Assembly (NCBI GenBank): GCA_009760855.2
Contig: WPIO01000256.1
Coordinates: 62,001 to 126,000, forward strand
Direction of reading: 5' to 3'
DNA length: 64,000 nt
DNA from: Cristatella mucedo
Lineage: Eukaryota > Bryozoa > Phylactolaemata > Cristatellidae
Below the pieces are notes generated by a model that saw only the letters and a list, made by a program, of their open reading frames with translations, had not been told where the DNA came from and made no database searches. The position numbers were made by a program, and so were the translations under genes. This document shows positions 22,281 to 31,165 of the stretch, in pieces; position 1 is the first letter of the stretch; each line of letters opens with the position of its first letter.

Positions 22281-23367
22281 GAATAATAATAATGCACTTG
22301 ACAAAGAGCCCTCAGAGAACTTAATGTATTTCTAGGCGCTTTACATATGCTGCAAAGAGAAATGCAATTAAACAGTAAGTAAAATCATGCTTGAAAAAGA
22401 ATGAATAATATGGTTGGGGGTGACATGCACAGGGTCAATATACAAATGGGGTGAGTGGCAGCATGCACAGTGTCAGCACGGAAAAGCTGACGAAGAATGA
22501 ATCACAGGGACCCACTAAATGCTGTCCTAAATAGGTGTGTTTTTAGGTTCCTTTTAAATGTGGTCAGGTCAGGGGATGTTCTGACGCAGGTCGGGAGGGA
22601 GTTCCAGGCTTTGTGAGCATACGAACTAAATGCACGGTCTCCAAAGGATTTAAGGTTTGTACGAGGTATTTGTAGACTGTTGGATTTCGAAAACCAGGTG
22701 GTACGATGCTTGGCCTGGTGGGAGAGTAGATCTGAGAGATAGGCTGGAGCCAGAGAATGAAGGGACCTAAAAGTGAGGGACATAACCTTGAAGTCAATCC
22801 GTTGCTTGACTGGTAACCACTGCAGGTCGGCGAGAAGTGGAGTAATGTGGCAACTGCGACGCTCACGACAGACAAGCCTAGCTGCAGAGTTTTGCACCAG
22901 CTGCAATCGCCTGATCGCACATGCTGGTAGGCCAGTAAGCAGTGAGTTGCAGAAGTCGAGACGGGATGTCACGAATGCATGGACCAACTTAGACGTGGTA
23001 TCCGTATCTAAACAAGCCCAAATTTTAGCATTGTTATGAAGCTGAAAATAGGTAGATTTGACTGTGGAGCTGATATGGTCATCTAACGAGAGGTCGCTTT
23101 GGAATTTGACCCCTAGACTTCGAGCTGATTCGACAGGAGATATGCTGGCAGAGCCAATTTTGAGAGTCAGCCTTTCCAATCTCTGAATCAACTGGGTTTG
23201 CCCACAACTAGTAAGTTAGTTTTATCATCGTTTAGTTTTAGAAAATTTGCTGCCATCCATGATCGGATGTCATCAATGCATGCAGCAATTGAGTTGAGAG
23301 AATTTGAGGTGCTCGAAGACTAGGAGAGATCAAAGCAAAGGTACAACTGAGTGTCATCCCCATAGAA
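22281..23367 (-). mobile_element. LINE-A copy inserted in the virus-like element
   Basis: From the (AAT)n tail and tcagagaacttaatg through the 3' UTR to RT codons (22,502-23,191, 229 codons of the C-terminal half ending RTAFSGSL). A frameshift near 23,191 separates a short upstream RT remnant. It ends abruptly at catagaag, where virus-like sequence begins. Confidence 0.9.
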
Positions 23368-23693
23368 GGGAAGTTGTTTTTCACAAGGAACAAGGAAGGT
23401 TGCTAGTTTATTTGCAATGCTATGTAATGTATCTCCGCCAGTAACTCCACAAAGTCAAAAAGACCATGTGGCTGTTACGCAGGAGAGTTTTGTATAGCCC
23501 ACTCACAGCCTAAGCGGCTTTCGGTACGCATTCGGTAGCCAACAGACTTCGTCTCACGCAACAAAGAGAAAGTGGGAAGCATAGCAGAGTTAGGAGAGCA
23601 GTTGAGGTAGTGAGTAGCATAGGAGTAGCAGTTCAGGACCGCTGAAAAAGATGTGCCATCAGTTTCAATACCAGTTGTTTGATTAAATTCTCT
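23368..23693. repeat. Virus-like segment, first copy of a duplicated junction
   Basis: gaagttgtttttcacaagga...gcaatgctat, then a LINE-B tail, then atcagtttcaataccagttg...ctctaaatt. The same virus-like sequence, without the LINE-B tail, recurs at 24,340-24,437 next to the same LINE-A end, so the junction itself was duplicated. Confidence 0.7.
23424..23652 (-). mobile_element. LINE-B tail insertion
   Basis: Minus-strand LINE-B 3' end from gtaatgtatctccgcc to gctgaaaaagatgtgcc. The second copy of this locus (24,390) reads through without it, which defines the insertion exactly. Confidence 0.85.
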
Positions 23694-23796
23694 AAATTTG
23701 TGGTTCGGCATACAGAACGCTGGCCCAGAACAACGCCGACGGTTCATTGCACAAGGCACGGAGCAGCAAGACGCACGACTGCCTTCGTCCATTGGC

Positions 23797-24300
23797 CTAG
23801 CGACAGGCCGCCAGGCGTCGCTCCGTGCTCTGCCCGTATTCGTGGTCGGTGCCGTGAGTGACCTTGAGTATTTTCAGCGCTTCGACGAACTGTTGCTCAG
23901 CGGCCTCCGTTTGCCCGCTTTGCATCATCATGGTGCCGATGCTTACTCGCAGCTTGCCGACCGGCCACGCCGGCCGGAAGTACAGTAGGTCGTACACGTA
24001 GAGCAGGACGAGGCCTTCGGCCACGCCCAGCCGCCAGCTCTCAGCTGAGCCGCCGTCGTCAGCTTCTCGCTCATAGCAGGCGTGCACCAGGCCATCGTGA
24101 ACGCGGATCGCGTGGACGTTACACACGCCCAGTCGCTGCTTACCGCGAAGGTATCGCGACGTCAGCTGGGCCGTGAGCTAGTGCTCTTCACTCGACTCCG
24201 ACTCGGCCATGGCTGCGAGCGTTGGCTTCACCTCGCCGTCGGCTGCATCTCGCTCGTCGGCGCCCACGGCTTCGTCTTACGCCGAGCAGTAGTCGCAGTC
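23797..24300 (-). pseudogene. SMYD-family methyltransferase C-terminal fragment
   Basis: The minus-strand frame 24,126-23,797 ends with a TPR-like segment: VGKLRVSIGTMMMQSGQTEA, EQQFVEALKILKVTHGTDH and STERRLAACR. The SxGxxxxxxGxxxxAexxxxxAlxIlxVTHGxdH pattern is characteristic of the C-terminal helical domain of SMYD lysine methyltransferases. SET and MYND domains are absent. The frame upstream has stops near 24,178 and 24,283. The segment is distinctly GC-rich compared with the AT-rich virus-like flanks, so it was moved in from elsewhere. Retrocopy and duplicated exon are both possible; no poly(A) is visible. Confidence 0.55.
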
Positions 24301-24324
24301 AGCCATCTTGCCCAACTGAGCTTC

Positions 24325-24437
24325 ATCCGCATAGAAGTGAAGTTGTTTTTCACAAGGAACAAGGAATGTTACTAGTTTATGTGCAATGCTATCAGTTTCA
24401 ATACCAGTTGTGTGATTAAACTCTCTAAATTGATAAC
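24325..24437. repeat. Second copy of the LINE-A/virus-like junction
   Basis: catccgcatagaag (LINE-A) directly followed by tgaagttgtttttcacaag and the downstream virus-like sequence, matching 23,350-23,693 apart from the LINE-B tail there. Confidence 0.75.
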
Positions 24438-24565
24438 CTTTAATACTGTAATTAGGATAACTAGGATAATTCAATTATAGTAAAGTATCAATAGGAGCAT
24501 TTGCTATTTATTCTCTATATAAAAAACAAAAAGTTTATTTCTACTTTAAATATATAATCCAGCTC

Positions 24566-25129
24566 CTATTTTTTTCTCATTCCTCTACCATATCCATCAG
24601 GTCTACTATAGGGTACAAAAGCTTTCTCTTTGACTACCTTCTTTATATCTTTATATGCCTTTGGATCATTTTCCTTAAGAGTCTCAGAATAGTCTTCTAC
24701 TTCTTGCTCTTTTTCCACCTTTGCTTTTCTACTGTTTTTACTTTTGGGTTTAAGTTTTTCAAGCATAGCACGTTTAATCTCAATATACACCTCTTTGATC
24801 TTACTACCATAATCTTCTTCTTTCTTACGTTTTTCCAGTTCATACTCAAGCAGTTTCTTTCTTCTTTCTTCATTAAGGTTATCATATAATTCTCTACGTT
24901 TGTTAGCCTACTCTTGGTCTATCTTTTCTTTCTTTGCTTGTGGTTCAATCCATTTTCTTGCTTGATGCATTTCAATACCTTTGCTAGCGATGTTTATACT
25001 AAGACCAGTTAGTCCAGTTATAACAGGTGCTACTTTACCTACACCATCAATTATTTTACCTTATACTCCTGAACTATGGTATTAACCCCTGTTTGTTCTA
25101 CCATGACCAATTCTTGCATAGCTACCCAT
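24566..25129 (-). pseudogene. Virus-like basic protein with hydrophobic N-terminal segment
   Basis: One frame from an ATG at 25,129 to the stop at 24,566, about 187 residues, with three in-frame stops (two near the N-terminus, one near 24,910). It starts MGSYARIGHG, has a Gly/Val-rich hydrophobic stretch (GKVAPVITGLTGLS), then a long Lys/Glu-rich coiled-coil-like part and a basic end (YGRGMRKK). A membrane-active or core protein of a DNA virus would fit, but I do not recognise a family. It is colinear with the other minus-strand virus-like genes. Confidence 0.45.
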
Positions 25130-25169
25130 TGCTGTATATTACTTTGAAATTGCTATTGTTGCAACAACA

Positions 25170-25970
25170 TCAGAAATGATTTTAACTTTATTTCCATTCT
25201 GTTCTGTTAAACTAATTTTAAAATTACTCATTGAATCTATATCACCAAGTGTTGGTAAGTACAACATATTTGATACATTTAGACCTTTTTTATCACAAGG
25301 AATTATATCATCAATATCAATAATATATAAAGATGAAGATTGTTGCAGATAGCTGGTATTACTTCTATATAATTCTTGAATGGATCAACTAAATCACAAT
25401 CATTACTAATCCATCTTATTCCTTTATTATCTGGTAATACCATTTTATTCCATGCTTTATAAATTCACGAGTAGTACACAGCCTTTGCTATTGATTCATA
25501 AGAAGTTCCTGAAACATCCTTATCATTAATCGTTCCTCGTTGATTATAGTTGAAACCTAATGTATCTCCAATTGAATTTACAGCTCCAGCAGCATTACTT
25601 CCAAGTAAAACAATACAATCTGGTGTTATCTACATTATTATTCTATTATCGGTATCAACACTAAATCTTATCCCTGTTCCACCTCTTTCAGTATTATCAT
25701 AAAATGCACTAGCTTTAGCTAAAGTACTTTTAATTGTTGAAACAACTTTATTTGTGTCATAATATCCAGGAGAAATTGTAATTGAAGAGTTTGTCAAGTC
25801 TGTTAGATTAGATCTATACCGAGGTTTATTATTTACTCCTGCAACAATATTTGATACAGCTTTATTTGTATAAGTAAATTCTACTCTACGAAATCCAACT
25901 TTATTATAACCAGTTTGAACCAAGAATAATTGGTGGTACACGTGTTTTTGAATCATAGCTAGTAGTTCCA
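25170..25970 (-). pseudogene. Virus-like structural protein, broken
   Basis: The open part (25,956-25,630) has SPGYYDTNKVVSTIKS, IRFSVDTDNRIIM and, after a stop, NSIGDTLGFN. The arrangement PGxYd...I...Ixxs.dt...NSIG.LLGF is one I remember from proteins encoded beside double-jelly-roll capsid genes in invertebrate virus-like elements. At least three stops or frameshifts follow. It is presumed to be a minor virion component. The neighbouring gene at 26,330-26,875 has the same PGxY design and may be a paralogue. Confidence 0.45.
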
Positions 25971-26329
25971 GTTGATCTTATAAACATTCTTATATAATAA
26001 TTCAATAATTTTTATAACTAAAGTTAATTGTCTTAAATTTAAATCTAATAAATTTAAATTCTGATCAGTTATAGTAATTACTATATCAGAAAATTGAATC
26101 ACTAGTAATGCTATGATACTCAATTGTATTTAGTTCATGTACAGTTTGTTCCCATGAATAGAAGTTGTGAGCAAAACATTTTAGTACTGGGGATTTATTT
26201 CCATTTATGAAACCTGTCCCACTAGCAACCAAATTACGATTTAAAAGTATAAAATTTAGATCAGAAACAAAAACTTCATTTTCAGAAATAGACTTAACAT
26301 TAGGTGTACGAACTACTTTATTTGTTATT
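25971..26329 (-). other. Decayed virus-like coding sequence
   Basis: AT-rich; minus-strand frames continue in pieces with frequent stops (for example NEVFVSDLNFILL near 26,270-26,230). It probably belongs to the gene upstream at 26,330-26,875. Confidence 0.35.
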
Positions 26330-26875
26330 CTAGGACATTGTTGAAAAGTTTGGATCTGTTAAATAAGCATCACTAATAAAACCAAGAAAACTAGAAATGC
26401 TAGATTTCCTAGCAAGAAAAGTCTTACCAACTGGCATTTTAATCCAAGAATTAGAAGTAGCAGTATCAAATCCTAACTCAAACTTATCCGTAGTTACACC
26501 TGATTGTGTAATACAGTTATCAATCATATTTACAATATCATTATTTACATCAGCTAATATAGCAGAGTAAATTCCAGGTCTTATTGTTGTTGTTCGTTCT
26601 GATCCAACAGAAACTCTATAAACAAAAGTATAATTAGAATCTTAAATATTTCAGATAGAGTTAGTACCAACAAATTTCTTCAAACATATCTTAAATTTTT
26701 TATTTCTTAATGCAATTGGACTATCAATGTGTGTTTTAATAGGACTAGTAGTACAAGTTAAATTAAATACATATCCTTCTTTACTTGATTTACTAGATTT
26801 TCTAATACTTTCAACACTTTTATATACTTCATCAACACTTTGTAACAAAAACTCATTTCTATATATCATATACAA
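26330..26875 (-). pseudogene. Virus-like structural protein, broken in two
   Basis: First part: Met at 26,875 to a stop at 26,651, ending KICLKKFVGTNSI. Second part after a short gap: RPGIYSAILADVNNDIVNMI, then ITQSGVTTDKFELGFD and SFLGF near the end (26,330). RPGxY...I...I and an SxxLGF end parallel the gene at 25,170-25,970. Homology to minor capsid or spike proteins is inferred from this shared plan only. Confidence 0.4.
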
Positions 26876-27167
26876 GTTTCTTTATCTTTACGGCATAAGT
26901 CTTTGGAACTTTTCTAGGCCTAGCAAGATAATCAACAGCAGCACTAAGTGAATTCACAACTCCTTTATTTCCAGCAGCAAGTTCACGAATCCACAAATCA
27001 ATCTTATAAAAAACTTCGTTTTCACTACTCACAACTAATGGAATTTCTTCTATTCCTTGACCGATTGCTTCTGGTTTAAAGTTTGGCTTAAGATATTCCA
27101 AAATTCTTTTCTTCTGTTCTTTTCTACTTTGAATATAATTTTGTAAAGACATTGAAAAGAGCACCAT
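26859..27167 (-). CDS. Virus-like small protein, unbroken
   Basis: 102 codons starting MVLFSMSLQNYIQ (the Met five residues later is the likelier start) and ending VKIKKLVYDI. It is highly charged with Lys/Glu-rich helices. It overlaps the next gene by 17 bp, and it is the only gene of this element with no visible break. No family recognised; position between the coiled-coil gene and the structural genes suggests a virion or assembly protein. Confidence 0.45.
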   Translation of the reverse strand: MVLFSMSLQNYIQSRKEQKKRILEYLKPNFKPEAIGQGIEEIPLVVSSENEVFYKIDLWIRELAAGNKGVVNSLSAAVDYLARPRKVPKTYAVKIKKLVYDI

Positions 27168-27186
27168 CGAATCGTTTTTTATTTTT

Positions 27187-28020
27187 TTAATTAAGATTTT
27201 TTAATCTATCTCTTATACTGCCAGATACATCACCTATAGTAACTAGATCCAGAAGAATATCTTTACCTTTAGCAGCTTCAAGAACATCTTGAGTAACAAT
27301 AGGAACAGGAGGAGCTGCAATTGCAAGTAGTTCATCTTCTTTTATTTCTTCTATTCTTGCTTTTTTTTCTTTATGGTGTACCAGTTGAAGGGATAACAAT
27401 TAGGATTATCAGCAATAAATTTACGAATTTCTTTATGGTATAACATTGTTTCTTGCTAAGTGCATTTGTAGTTACTCGATTAATTATATTAAGTGCTTTT
27501 TTAGGATTTCCTTTATTGAAAGATACAACTGCTCTTTTAAAAGCTCTTGGAATACCCGGTGTTGATTTTTGTTCTACTATTTTTTGCGCTTCATCTAATA
27601 CATTTTTTATTTCTTCTTGGTACTCCAGTTAATTTTTTAAATGATTTTTATAATCTGAATTCATACTTATCATCACACTTTGTAGTATATTTCCATACTC
27701 AAACACATCGAAACCTAATGACTTTTTTATTTCTTCACTTCTATTAATTTCTATGGCAAGTTAAGGTCTAATTTGTTTTTGTTTATCAATGACCATTTCT
27801 CCTGAATTGTTAGTTGATTTCTGTAACGCACCTTCATTTAATTCATGTTCTACTCTATCTCATGCAATCATTTCTGATTCAATTCTTTGTATTTCTTGAC
27901 TGTTATCAAGTATACTCGCAACTCTTCTAAGTTTCCAAGTTTATTTGGTAAATCAGTTGCTTCTTGAACACTTCCTTTACGAGGTTTATTTTTACTTGTG
28001 AATATTTTTCCGTTAATCAT
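27187..28020 (-). pseudogene. Virus-like coiled-coil protein, broken
   Basis: Starts MINGKIFTSKNKPRKGS near 28,020 and continues in pieces through GNPKKALNIINRVT (about 27,500) to a final open part (27,399-27,187) ending GSIRDRLKNLN. Rich in Lys, Glu and Asn with several stops and frameshifts. Directly follows the ATPase gene. Function unknown. Confidence 0.4.
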
Positions 28021-28049
28021 TCCTATACCTATTAAGTATTAAAAATAGT

Positions 28050-28720
28050 TATTAATTGTTTACCTGCGGTATCAACAGACCAAAATCTTCCTTTTGTTTC
28101 AGTTTTAGTTAAGTCAATAACACAATGATCAAAATTATTTCTAGTACAAGAATCACCAATTCTTTGAATTGCTTTCTATCTATGTCATCAACATATGCCT
28201 CACGAATGTATTCAATATCTGTTTTATTTTATCTGAAGATAATAGCCAAATTTATATTGTTTCTGAGTTCTCTTCAAGGAACATTAGTAAATCCTTGAGC
28301 AAGATAAAATATGTTCAATCCTTTATTTCTACTACGAGTAAGATTGTCTATGAGTTTTGATTGATATTCTGTCATCCGATCATCTAGTACAACAATATTC
28401 TTACAGTTTTTATGAGAATAAACTTCAGGCATAGCATCAATACCATTAAGCAAACATAAAAACGACTATCTTTAGTCATTGAAATAAGACCACAATATAA
28501 CTTTCGATCTAAAATTGAAGCAATGATTGTACAAGTATCATAGTTTAACATTCCATCAAATATCCAATTTATTACTAACTGAGATTCACCTGAACCACTC
28601 GGTCCAAGTACTAATGCTCTAATAGGTACGTTACGCAACGGTTCTTTACGTCCAGTATAAACATCTAGTCCAAAATTAAATGCTCTAACTCTTAACGATA
28701 TTTTCTATTTTATCATAGAT
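28050..28720 (-). pseudogene. Virus-like genome-packaging ATPase (A32/FtsK-HerA type), inactive
   Basis: N-terminal part (28,638-28,384) has the Walker A region ALVLGPSGSGES followed by QLVINWIFDG. The continuing frame has a Walker B NIVVLDD (about 28,390), NLTRSRNKGLNIFYLAQGF (a sensor-type motif), and LRNNINLAIIF. The order and spacing suit the packaging ATPases of Polinton-like and large DNA viruses, which pump DNA into capsids. The Walker A lysine is Glu here (GSGES for GSGKS), and a frameshift separates the two halves, with further stops downstream, so it cannot work as an ATPase. Confidence 0.65.
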
Positions 28721-28726
28721 ATGGAC

Positions 28727-28753
28727 ATTACATTACATTACATTACATTATAA
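28727..28753. repeat. (CATTA)n run between divergent virus-like genes
   Basis: About five CATTA units. It may be the end of a minimal LINE-B insertion, since LINE-B copies end in (ATTAC)n, or a simple repeat in the intergenic region where gene direction switches. Confidence 0.7.
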
Positions 28754-28756
28754 ATT

Positions 28757-28942
28757 TATTACTTGAAGTGTAAAAAACCAACTGATGCAATTCAAGAAGA
28801 ATATGTTGAAGTAGATAGTAAAAAAGGATTAGGAGGAATGTTAAAAAGAAATTGTACTATTTGTGAAAGAAATCAAAATTTGTCAAACTTTGAAATGTTA
28901 ATGTTAGAACAGGTGTACTTACACATCATACAAAACTTGTAA
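28757..28942 (+). pseudogene. Virus-like small CxxC protein (DUF5679-like)
   Basis: Plus-strand frame reading YYLKCKKPTD, then GGMLKRNCTICERN. Small proteins that start MYCxKCKxxT and end ...KGxCxxCG are known from DNA viruses and virus-like elements (DUF5679-type). Here the start Met and one Cys of the first pair are missing (YLKC for YCxKC). The divergent orientation relative to the ATPase is clear. Confidence 0.45.
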
Positions 28943-29182
28943 CAGGTGTAATAACACATGGTAAAAAACTGGTAACAGGTATACTAACACATGGTAAAAA
29001 ACTTGGAACAGATCTGTATGCAAATAATAATAGAGTAACTAACTTAAGTTTTCTTGTTAATGATGGTGATGCAATAAGATTAGATTGTGGACTTAGTTCA
29101 AACTTTGGTGGTAGGGTTGCTACTAATGTTACAGGAGAGTTGGCAACTGTATCAAGTTTAAGTAATTTATAATCCAAGACTG
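28890..29182 (+). pseudogene. Virus-like repeat-bearing protein fragment
   Basis: Plus-strand frame with three 11-residue repeats of the form TG(V/I)(L/I)TH(G/H)(K/T)KL(V/G) (codons about 28,909-29,007), then NRVTNLSFLVNDGDAIRLDC and a stop at about 29,172. No in-frame ATG precedes it, and it overlaps the end of the previous frame. The codons read sensibly on this strand; the minus-strand frame at 28,926-29,177 is its shadow. Confidence 0.4.
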
Positions 29183-29184
29183 GA

Positions 29185-29580
29185 GCAAAAATGACATGTC
29201 AACTTAATATTAAGAATGTTATTGGTATATCAGGTAATTCTGCTGATGGTACTGTTTATTCAGATCTAAGACCTTATAACGTAATAAACTACGGATCTAG
29301 GTTATCAGATATAAACATAAAAACCAATACATTTAAAGATAGCAATAACAATCAAAGATAATTATAGTGCAACTTATAGAGAAGTTAAAATAATTGATAA
29401 TAACACTAAATAAGTAGTCAATGAAAAACAACGTATGGATTAATCATTTTTATTTAATGATGATAATAGAACTAGAATAAATTATAAATTTGCACAAGCA
29501 AGAATGTCTATAAGTACAAATGCACTAAATGATGGTGATATTATAGTTTTAAGATAGATTATACATTTTACTCTCCAAAC
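29185..29580 (+). pseudogene. Virus-like protein fragments
   Basis: A 57-codon frame starting MTCQLNIKNVIGISGNSADG, then frameshifted parts with YREVKIIDNN and FAQARMSISTNALNDGDIIV. They are beta-strand-like and Asn/Asp-rich, as in virion surface proteins, but no family is recognised. The coding signal fades after 29,560. Confidence 0.35.
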
Positions 29581-30122
29581 TTTCATTCAACTAATTTACT
29601 TGTAATTTAACATTATTATGGTGTTGAGAATAAGTATATATTAAAATCAAATAATTCTTTAATTAATTTTAAAATCATTGGTAAACGAAAAAAAAAGTGA
29701 TTTTTCTTGATATTCTTTATCCAAATTTTAAATTATCAAAGTCTTATAACTCCAAATGATGATGTTAAAAAGTTTTTATTAGTGAATATAGTAAATCTGG
29801 GGTGTCGAACACGTGGCACACGGGCCACAACCCTGCCCGCAGAGGTCAGCTATGCGGCCCGCAACGTTATCCAAAAAATATTTGTCACTCCATGCTTTTC
29901 GTTAATTTTTAATCATAACGAACGGCGATATAAGGCACTGTGATGTACTTCACATGCGAGTGAAGCTTGAAGGTGTCCGAATGGCTATTTCCGCGTGAAA
30001 GTAAACGAATCGATTTATTTTGCTAGCCTTCATGTGAACATTTTGGCGTGAAGGGGTTATATATTTGTGCTACAGCGGCGCCATTACGATCACATTTATC
30101 ACGCTTCCCCAAGCGGAATTAA

Positions 30123-31161
30123 CTATTTATAATAATAATAATAGTAATGTACTTGATAAAGCGCCCTCAGAGAACTTAATCTCTTTCTAGGCGCTTTACA
30201 TTTGCTGCAAAGGGAAATGAAAGTGAATGGTAAGTAAAATCATGCTTGAAAAACAAACAAAATGAATAACATGGTTAGGGGTGACATGCACAGTGTCAGC
30301 ACCCATAAGCACGTGAAGGACGAATCACAGGGACTCACTAAATGCTGTCCTAAATAGGTGTTTTTTAAGTTCCTTTTAAACGTGGTCAGGTCAGGGGATG
30401 TTCTGACGCAGGTCGGGAGGGAGTTCCAGGCTTTGAGAGCATACGAACTAAATGCACGGTCTCCAAAGGTTTGTACGAGGTATTTGTAGACTGTTGGTTT
30501 CCAAAAAGCAGGTGGTACGATGCTTGGCCTGATGGGGGAGTATGTCGGAGAGATAGGCTGGAGCCATGGAATGGAGAGACCTAAAAGTGAGCGACAAAAC
30601 CTTGAAGTCAATTCATTGCTTGACTGGTAGCCAGTGCAGGTCGGCGAGAAGTGGAGTAATGTGGCAACTGCAATGCTCACGACAGACAAGCCTAGCTGCA
30701 GAGTTTTGCACAAGCTGCAATCGCCTGATCGCACATGCTGGTAGGCCAGTAAGCAGTGAGTTGCAGAAGTGGAGACGAGATGTCACGAATGCATGGACCA
30801 ACTTAGACGTGGTATCCTTATCTAAACAAGCCCAAATTCTAGCAATGTTATGAAGCTGAAAATAGGCAGATTTGACTGTGGAACTGATATGGTCGTCTAA
30901 CAAGAGCTCGCTTTGGAATATTACACCTAGATTTCGAGCCGATTCGACAGGAGATATGCTGGCAGAGCCAATTTTGAGAGACAGCCTTTCCAATCTCTGA
31001 ATCACACTGGGTTTGCCCATAACTAGTAAGTTAGTTTTATCATCGTTTAGTTTTAGAAAATTTGCTGCCATCCATATGCGGATGTCATCAATGCATGCAG
31101 TAAGTGAGTTTAGAGAATTTGAGGTGCTCGAAGGCTGGGAGGGATCAAAGCAAAGGTATAA
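30123..31161 (-). mobile_element. LINE-A nested in the hAT transposon
   Basis: Tail (ata)n plus agcgccctcagagaactt, 3' UTR, then RT codons in two frames: 30,240-30,734, and 30,613-31,170 with the C-terminal half. It is truncated at the QLYLCFDP codons. Present only within the transposon's 5' part, so it inserted after the transposon did. Confidence 0.9.
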
Positions 31162-31165
31162 CTGT

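Noticed and set aside
28727-28753. (CATTA)n considered as a telomere-like or CRISPR-like repeat.
   Set aside because: Too short, no spacers, and LINE-B tails in this window have the same (ATTAC)n unit.
28926-29177. 83-codon minus-strand frame.
   Set aside because: The plus strand has the better protein, with three in-frame 11-residue repeats; this is its shadow.
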